Origin: an uncultured Desulfohalobiaceae bacterium
GTDB taxonomy: Bacteria > Desulfobacterota > Desulfovibrionia > Desulfovibrionales > Desulfonatronovibrionaceae
Length of the DNA: 10,890 nt
Assembly: GCA_913055195.1 (NCBI GenBank)
Contig: CAJXJU010000013.1
Span: forward strand, 1-10,890
Direction: 5' to 3'
Below are positions 6,872 to 10,890 of this stretch, piece by piece. A program made the translations under genes and the position numbers. Positions within the stretch are counted from its first letter, which is position 1; each line of letters opens with the position of its first letter. The notes under the pieces were generated by a model. That model searched no databases, was not told the DNA's origin, and saw only the letters and a list, made by a program, of their open reading frames with translations.

Positions 6872-8239
6872 TTAGCTTAATTCCTGAATCCATTCTTTTA
6901 AAGGTTGTTCAATTAGAGCGCGAATTTCTTCCAGGCGTTTTTCTGATTCAGCCTCAAAGCGAAGAACCAGAACCGGCTGTGTATTGGATGCGCGAAGTAG
7001 GCCCCAACCATCATCAAAGATAATGCGCACGCCGTCCACATCAACAATATTGTATTTTTCGCGAAAATAGTTCTGCGCTTTACTGACCACTTTAAATTTT
7101 ATTTCATCCGGACAGTCCATGCGGATTTCCGGGGTGTTAACTGTCTTGGGCCAGTCAGATAAATAGGAACTAAGCACCATATCCGGCTTTAAGCTTACGA
7201 TTTCTACCAGGCGGGCAGCAGCATAGAGGGCATCGTCAAAGCCATAGTAACGATCAGCAAAGAACATGTGTCCGCTCATCTCCCCGGCGAGTAGCGCTCC
7301 TGTTTCCTTCATCCTGGCCTTGATCAGAGAGTGGCCTGTCTTCCACATGATTGGATTTCCCCCATGCTCTTGTATATCTCTGAATAGAAGATGAGAACAT
7401 TTTACCTCACCAATAACGGTAGCACCAGGATTTTCTTTGAGTACATGGCGGGCAAAAATGGCTAATAGTTTATCCCCATAGATAATATGTCCATTTTCAT
7501 CCACAACACCAATGCGGTCACCATCACCGTCCAGGCCAATTCCCAGATGGGCGTTTTCTTCCCTGACCTTCCGGCATAAATCTGTGATGTTTTCAAGGAC
7601 AGTTGGGTCTGGATGGTGGTTAGGAAAATCACCGTCCGGTTCACAGTAGAGGGGAATAACTTCAGCCCCCATTCGTGTTAATAATTCAGCGCAAACAAGA
7701 CCTGCACTGCCGTTGCCGCCATCCACAACGACCTTGACCGGGTTACTTAATTTAGCCAGACTGGATAAATGATCCAGATAAGTGGGGACGATATCCAATT
7801 GACTTGCCATGCCGTTGCCTCTGGCAAAGTCCCCTTTCTTCATAATTTCATAAATTTTTTGAATTTCTGAGGTATGGATAGTGCTTTCACCGGCCCAGAC
7901 CTTGAATCCGTTAAAATCAGAGGGGTTGTGGCTGGCCGTAATCATGACGCCGGCACTTTTGTTTAAATATTTTACTGCAAAATAAAATAAAGGCGTGGCT
8001 ACCATGTCCAGATAAGTAACATCAACCCCGGTAGAAAGCAGACCAGAGGTGAGTCTTTTTTGATATTCAGGTGAGCTGTGCCGGCAATCATGTCCAACCA
8101 CAGCATGAGTGTAGCCCTGAGATAAAAAGTAAGTCCCGCAAGCCTTGCCCAGGACTTCGACCCAGTCATCATCAAAGTCTTTGTCCACAATGCCGCGGAT
8201 GTCATAAGCGCGAAAAATTTCTTTTTTAATTGCTATCAT
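6872..8239 (-). CDS. Phosphomannomutase/phosphoglucomutase (AlgC/ManB type)
   Basis: A 455-residue cytoplasmic alpha-D-phosphohexomutase interconverting hexose 6- and 1-phosphates (mannose and/or glucose), feeding nucleotide-sugar and envelope polysaccharide synthesis. All four signature loops are present. The phosphoserine loop TASHNP has catalytic Ser103. The magnesium loop LDGDGDRIG has Asp237, Asp239 and Asp241. The sugar-specificity loop is GEMSGH at 319-324, whose Glu-x-Ser-Gly-His form is typical of dual PMM/PGM enzymes. The phosphate-binding loop RASNTQP is at 416-422. Length and order match AlgC-like proteins. Its ATG has a good AAAGGAG site 7 nt upstream. It is the first gene of the minus-strand run and is followed after 1 nt by the adaptor gene. 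A possible promoter, TTTACA-17-TATCCT, lies upstream at 8321-8293. Mannose versus glucose preference cannot be settled from sequence. Confidence 0.95.
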   Translation of the reverse strand: MIAIKKEIFRAYDIRGIVDKDFDDDWVEVLGKACGTYFLSQGYTHAVVGHDCRHSSPEYQKRLTSGLLSTGVDVTYLDMVATPLFYFAVKYLNKSAGVMITASHNPSDFNGFKVWAGESTIHTSEIQKIYEIMKKGDFARGNGMASQLDIVPTYLDHLSSLAKLSNPVKVVVDGGNGSAGLVCAELLTRMGAEVIPLYCEPDGDFPNHHPDPTVLENITDLCRKVREENAHLGIGLDGDGDRIGVVDENGHIIYGDKLLAIFARHVLKENPGATVIGEVKCSHLLFRDIQEHGGNPIMWKTGHSLIKARMKETGALLAGEMSGHMFFADRYYGFDDALYAAARLVEIVSLKPDMVLSSYLSDWPKTVNTPEIRMDCPDEIKFKVVSKAQNYFREKYNIVDVDGVRIIFDDGWGLLRASNTQPVLVLRFEAESEKRLEEIRALIEQPLKEWIQELS

Positions 8240-8292
8240 AGGAAACTCCTTTCCGGGTTTCAGGGTTTATGATTTTATGTTATAAAAATTTG

Positions 8293-8321
8293 AGGATAAA
8301 GAAAAGATTTACAGTTGTAAA
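8293..8321 (-). promoter_or_regulatory. Candidate promoter for the mutase-adaptor transcript
   Basis: On the minus strand TTTACA (8321-8316) is a five-of-six match to the sigma-70 -35 box. It is followed after exactly 17 nt by TATCCT (8298-8293), a four-of-six match to the -10 box. The mutase start is about 55 nt downstream. This is pattern matching by eye; the -35 box falls inside a palindrome. Confidence 0.35.
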
Positions 8322-8328
8322 ATCTTTT
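8302..8328. promoter_or_regulatory. Palindrome in the divergent mutase/hflK intergenic region
   Basis: AAAAGATTT (8302-8310) is complementary to AAATCTTTT (8320-8328). ACA and TGT extend the arms inward with one bulged base. The dyad contains a TTTACA-like -35 hexamer on each strand (8308-8313 plus, 8321-8316 minus). This is the expected geometry for an operator over divergent promoters, but it could also be a simple AT-rich hairpin. Confidence 0.4.
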
Positions 8329-8377
8329 AATATTGGTACTGACAATTTGGAGCAAGAAATTTAACTCAACTAATTAT

Positions 8378-8383
8378 AAGGAG
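8378..8383 (+). promoter_or_regulatory. Ribosome-binding site that decides the hflK start
   Basis: AAGGAG is followed 6 nt later by the ATG at 8390. An earlier in-frame ATG at 8333 has no such site and would add 19 residues of non-conserved sequence. Confidence 0.85.
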
Positions 8384-8389
8384 TTTTTT

Positions 8390-9484
8390 ATGAGTTGGGA
8401 TTGGGATAAATTACAGGAACGGCGGCAAAGGCAAGCTCACAAATGGGGCACGGGACCTGATTTTGGTGAATTTAATGAAAAATTTAAACAAATCAAAGGA
8501 ATTCAGTTGCCCTGGGGCAAAATTATTTTACTCCTTGTCCTTGTCTTATGGGCATTAACGGGTGTTTATATCGTTGACCCTGATGAGGTGGGTGTTGTGC
8601 AGCGATTTGGGGCATTTGATCGCATCACAGAGCCAGGCCCTCATTACCATCTTCCTTATCCAATAGAAAAAGTGCACACGCCTAAGGTTACACGCATTAG
8701 AAGGATTGAAATAGGCTTCAGGACTTTGTCCAAAAAGACTGCCTTTGCTACCAATCAGTATCGGCTGATTCCTGAAGAGTCACTTATGCTGACTGGCGAT
8801 GAAAACATTGTGGATGTACAGTTTATTGTGCAATATCAGATAAAGGACCCAAAAGATTATCTTTTTAATATTGCCCAGCCTGAAAAGACAGTCAAAGATG
8901 CAGCAGAAGCAGCTATGCGTGAGGTTATTGGCTATAATAAAATCGATTCTGCTTTAACTACCGGTAAGCTGGCCATTCAAAATGAGACAAAAAGGCTTTT
9001 ACAGGAGATTTTAGACCGTTATCACAGCGGTATAAAAGTGGTGGCTGTACAATTGCAAGATGTTCATCCTCCTCAGGAGGTTGTTGATGCTTTTAAAGAT
9101 GTGGCCAGTGCCAAGGAGGATAAAAGTAGATATATTAATGAAGCTGAAGCTTATCGTAATGGCCTTCTTCCCAAGACAAGGGGTGAAGCAGCAGGAATTA
9201 TTAATAAAGCTCTGGCATACAAAGAAAGTGTTGTTCGTAAAGCTAAAGGTGAGGCAGCCAGATTTCTTGCTGTCTTGAAAGAGTACAGGAAGGCTAGAGA
9301 TATTACCAGAAAAAGGATCTATCTTGAAACTATGGAACAAATTTTGTCCAATCCAGATGTAAGCAAGTTAATATTGTCAGATAAGGCTTTGCAAAAAGTA
9401 GTACCTTATTTGCCTCTAAATATGGAAGGCTTGAGATCGAACTCAAGAGCTAAAAAGAGAAAAACAGCAGGAGGAAAAAAATAA
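8390..9484 (+). CDS. hflK: HflK, FtsH-modulating SPFH membrane protein
   Basis: A 364-residue inner-membrane SPFH/band-7 protein that with HflC forms the large periplasm-facing cage around the FtsH protease and modulates its activity. The N-terminus MSWDWDKL...WGTGPDF is the usual HflK cytoplasmic tail. One transmembrane segment spans about 44-61. The band-7 domain follows (VDPDEVGVVQRFGAF, MLTGDENIVDVQ). The hallmark LQDVHPPQEVVDAFKDV leads into the charged helical stalk with repeated Glu-Ala and Arg-Gly-Glu-Ala elements. A hydrophobic-to-basic tail (RAKKRK) ends the protein. I chose the ATG at 8390 because of its AAGGAG site; the reading frame is open further upstream. The stop overlaps the hflC start (TAATG), so the two are translationally coupled, matching their obligate partnership. 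Confidence 0.96.
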   Translation: MSWDWDKLQERRQRQAHKWGTGPDFGEFNEKFKQIKGIQLPWGKIILLLVLVLWALTGVYIVDPDEVGVVQRFGAFDRITEPGPHYHLPYPIEKVHTPKVTRIRRIEIGFRTLSKKTAFATNQYRLIPEESLMLTGDENIVDVQFIVQYQIKDPKDYLFNIAQPEKTVKDAAEAAMREVIGYNKIDSALTTGKLAIQNETKRLLQEILDRYHSGIKVVAVQLQDVHPPQEVVDAFKDVASAKEDKSRYINEAEAYRNGLLPKTRGEAAGIINKALAYKESVVRKAKGEAARFLAVLKEYRKARDITRKRIYLETMEQILSNPDVSKLILSDKALQKVVPYLPLNMEGLRSNSRAKKRKTAGGKK

Positions 9485-10335
9485 TGACTGATAAACAAAA
9501 ATCAGCCTTAACAATAATTTTAGTTCTTTTACTTTTAGTAAGTTCTCAATGTTTTTTTATTGTTGATCAAACTCAGAGGGCTATAGTAATACAGCTTGGT
9601 AAGCCTGTAGGTTCTGATCTTGGCCCCGGGCTGCACTTTAAATTGCCTTTTATACAGGATGTTATCTATTTTGATCACCGTGTTCTGGAATATGATGCCC
9701 CGCCAGCAGAGATATTAACTAAAGACAAAAAAAATCTTGTGGTAGATAACTATTCCAGATGGCGAATTAAAAATCCACTTGCTTTTTACCGCAGTGTTCG
9801 TACTATTTCCAGTGGTTTGTCCCGCTTAGATGATATTATTTATGCTGAACTCAGAGTTGCTCTGGGACAATATTTGCTTACAGAAGTTGTTTCTTCCAAA
9901 AGAAGCCAGATAATGAGGCAGGTGACAGAAAAATGTAACCTGCTTCTTCAGAAGTATGGCATTGAGATATTGGATGTGCGTATTAAAAGAACTGATTTAC
10001 CCCCAGAAAACCAGAGAGCCATTTTTGGACGGATGCGTGCAGAAAGAGAGCGTCAGGCCAGGCAATACAGGTCTGAGGGGCGCGAAGAAGCAGTTAAAAT
10101 CAGAACTACCGCAGACAAAGAACGTGCTATTATGCTTGCTGAGGCCAGACAAAAAGCAGAAGTGTTGCGTGGAGAAGGTGACGCCATAGCCACGGCTATT
10201 TATGCACAGGCCCTGGCAAAGGATCCAAAATTTTATCAGTTTTTGCGTACAATGGAGGCGTATAAGAAGGTTGTTAATGGTAAGACAGATTTTGTGTTTA
10301 CACCGGATAGTGAGTTCTGGAAGATGATTAAGTGA
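9484..10335 (+). CDS. hflC: HflC, FtsH-modulating SPFH membrane protein
   Basis: The 283-residue partner of HflK. A single N-terminal transmembrane segment spans about 9-27. It is followed by the band-7 domain with VDQTQRAIVIQLGKP, the LGPGLHFKLPFI loop, and the family signature EILTKDKKNLVVDNYSRWRI at about 76-95. The stalk begins with DVRIKRTDLPPENQRAIFGRM and continues as a charged helix (RAERERQARQYRSEGREEA). It ends with the typical FLRTMEAYKK and FVFTPDSEFW segments of HflC. Length is close to that of other bacterial HflC proteins. The ATG shares one base with the hflK stop; the AGGAGG-like site is inside the hflK 3' end. queF follows after 63 nt on the same strand and may be read from the same transcript. 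Confidence 0.96.
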   Translation: MTDKQKSALTIILVLLLLVSSQCFFIVDQTQRAIVIQLGKPVGSDLGPGLHFKLPFIQDVIYFDHRVLEYDAPPAEILTKDKKNLVVDNYSRWRIKNPLAFYRSVRTISSGLSRLDDIIYAELRVALGQYLLTEVVSSKRSQIMRQVTEKCNLLLQKYGIEILDVRIKRTDLPPENQRAIFGRMRAERERQARQYRSEGREEAVKIRTTADKERAIMLAEARQKAEVLRGEGDAIATAIYAQALAKDPKFYQFLRTMEAYKKVVNGKTDFVFTPDSEFWKMIK

Positions 10336-10398
10336 AGGAAGTGAAGTAGTTGGGGGAATAAGAAGTTAGGAGAATAAAAACTAGAAGGGAGTTAAACA
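10336..10398 (+). other. Purine-rich hflC-queF spacer
   Basis: The 63-nt gap is almost all A and G, with loosely repeated elements (AAGTGAAGG then AAGTGAAGT; GAATAA twice). It ends with an AGGGAG ribosome-binding site in front of queF. I see no preQ1 riboswitch fold and no terminator, so read-through from hflC is plausible. Confidence 0.5.
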
Positions 10399-10809
10399 AT
10401 GCGTGATGATGTCTCTACCTTAACTTTGCTGGGCAAAAGCAAAGCTGAGTATCCGACGCGAGTTGATCCGGGTATTCTGGAGACTTTTCCCAATAGATTT
10501 CCGGAAAGGGATTATCTTATTACCCTGGTTAGTGACGAGTTTACATCCCTTTGTCCCATGACTGGCCAGCCAGATTATGGAACAATTATTATAAAATATA
10601 TTCCTGATAAAAAATGCATTGAGTCCAAGTCGTTGAAGTTTTATTTGTTCAGTTATCGGCAAGAACCAACCTTTATGGAGACAGTGACCAACCGCATTTT
10701 AGACGATCTGGTTAAGGCTTGTGAGCCACGGCAGATGACAGTTGTGGGCAAGTTTAAGGCCAGAGGCGGCATTGTGATTGAGGTGGAAACCAATTATGTG
10801 AAAAAATAA
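10399..10809 (+). CDS. queF: NADPH-dependent 7-cyano-7-deazaguanine (preQ0) reductase
   Basis: A 136-residue cytoplasmic enzyme that reduces the preQ0 nitrile to preQ1, the base inserted into tRNA for queuosine. It is the short unimodular QueF type with a tunnel fold. The catalytic thioimide-forming Cys52 lies in EFTSLCPMTGQPD, with the proton donor Asp59 in the same segment. The QueF signature ESKSLKFYLFSYR runs from Glu75. GKFKARGGI and the terminal TNYVKK match the family C-terminus. The ATG has an AGGGAG site 7 nt upstream. No other queuosine gene is in the window; the only plus-strand neighbours are hflKC, which have no known biochemical link to it. A hairpin terminator candidate follows the stop at once. 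Confidence 0.97.
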   Translation: MRDDVSTLTLLGKSKAEYPTRVDPGILETFPNRFPERDYLITLVSDEFTSLCPMTGQPDYGTIIIKYIPDKKCIESKSLKFYLFSYRQEPTFMETVTNRILDDLVKACEPRQMTVVGKFKARGGIVIEVETNYVKK

Positions 10810-10848
10810 TAACTCAACTTTCGGAGTTAAAAAATTATTCAATTTTTT
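10810..10848 (+). terminator. Probable intrinsic terminator after queF
   Basis: TAACTC (10810-10815) pairs with GAGTTA (10824-10829). Next to it AAAAAATT (10829-10836) pairs perfectly with AATTTTTT (10841-10848) across a 4-nt loop, ending in six T. It starts directly after the queF stop. The second stem is all A-T, so strength is uncertain; the A-tract/T-tract symmetry would let it act in both directions. Confidence 0.55.
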
Positions 10849-10890
10849 CAGATAATTGCAAAACAAAATTAATGAAGTATCCCATTTTTA

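Noticed and set aside
6084..8192. DnaA-box-like sequences (ATATCCACA near 6085, TTGTCCACA near 8183)
   Set aside because: They are isolated, one mismatch each, and inside conserved coding sequence.
8333..8389. Upstream in-frame ATG extending HflK by 19 residues
   Set aside because: It has no ribosome-binding site, whereas the ATG at 8390 has AAGGAG at good spacing and gives the usual HflK N-terminus MSWDW.
10336..10398. preQ1 riboswitch upstream of queF
   Set aside because: The spacer is nearly all purine and offers no pyrimidine arm for the stem and pseudoknot of a preQ1 aptamer.

Overview
The window reads as ordinary chromosome of a Gram-negative bacterium with moderate-to-low GC. The best guess is Desulfobacterota / former Deltaproteobacteria. 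This rests on the sigma-70 with a large non-essential region next to DnaG, the HflK/HflC pair, the MacA-type periplasmic adaptor and the AlgC-type phosphohexomutase. It is an inference from protein style, not a database match.

Layout. Positions 89-8239 hold six genes, all on the minus strand. In transcription order they are a phosphomannomutase/phosphoglucomutase, a MacA-like membrane-fusion protein (1 nt apart from the mutase), dnaG, rpoD, a secreted thermonuclease-like protein with an Ada-like zinc module, and a class III nucleotidyl cyclase fused to a Nudix domain. A 150-nt divergent intergenic region (8240-8389) separates them from plus-strand genes: hflK and hflC (overlapping by 1 nt), then queF and a probable terminator.

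Function. dnaG-rpoD is the conserved macromolecular-synthesis core. The mutase supplies hexose-1-phosphates for the cell envelope. The adaptor has no ABC partner in view. HflKC is the membrane SPFH complex that modulates FtsH. QueF makes preQ1 for queuosine tRNA modification. These are housekeeping functions.

The least ordinary part is the far left. The cyclase-Nudix gene is clearly more AT-rich than its neighbours. It has an intact set of cyclase catalytic residues but a degenerate Nudix box, and a perfect 15-bp inverted repeat brackets it. It looks like a recently acquired signalling cassette.

The second notable theme is intergenic tandem DNA with a 7-nt period. Thirteen CAGTGAW units sit directly in front of the dnaG start, and GGGRTAA-type units run over the 3' ends of the adaptor gene and of rpoD. 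No stretch over 300 nt lacks a gene.
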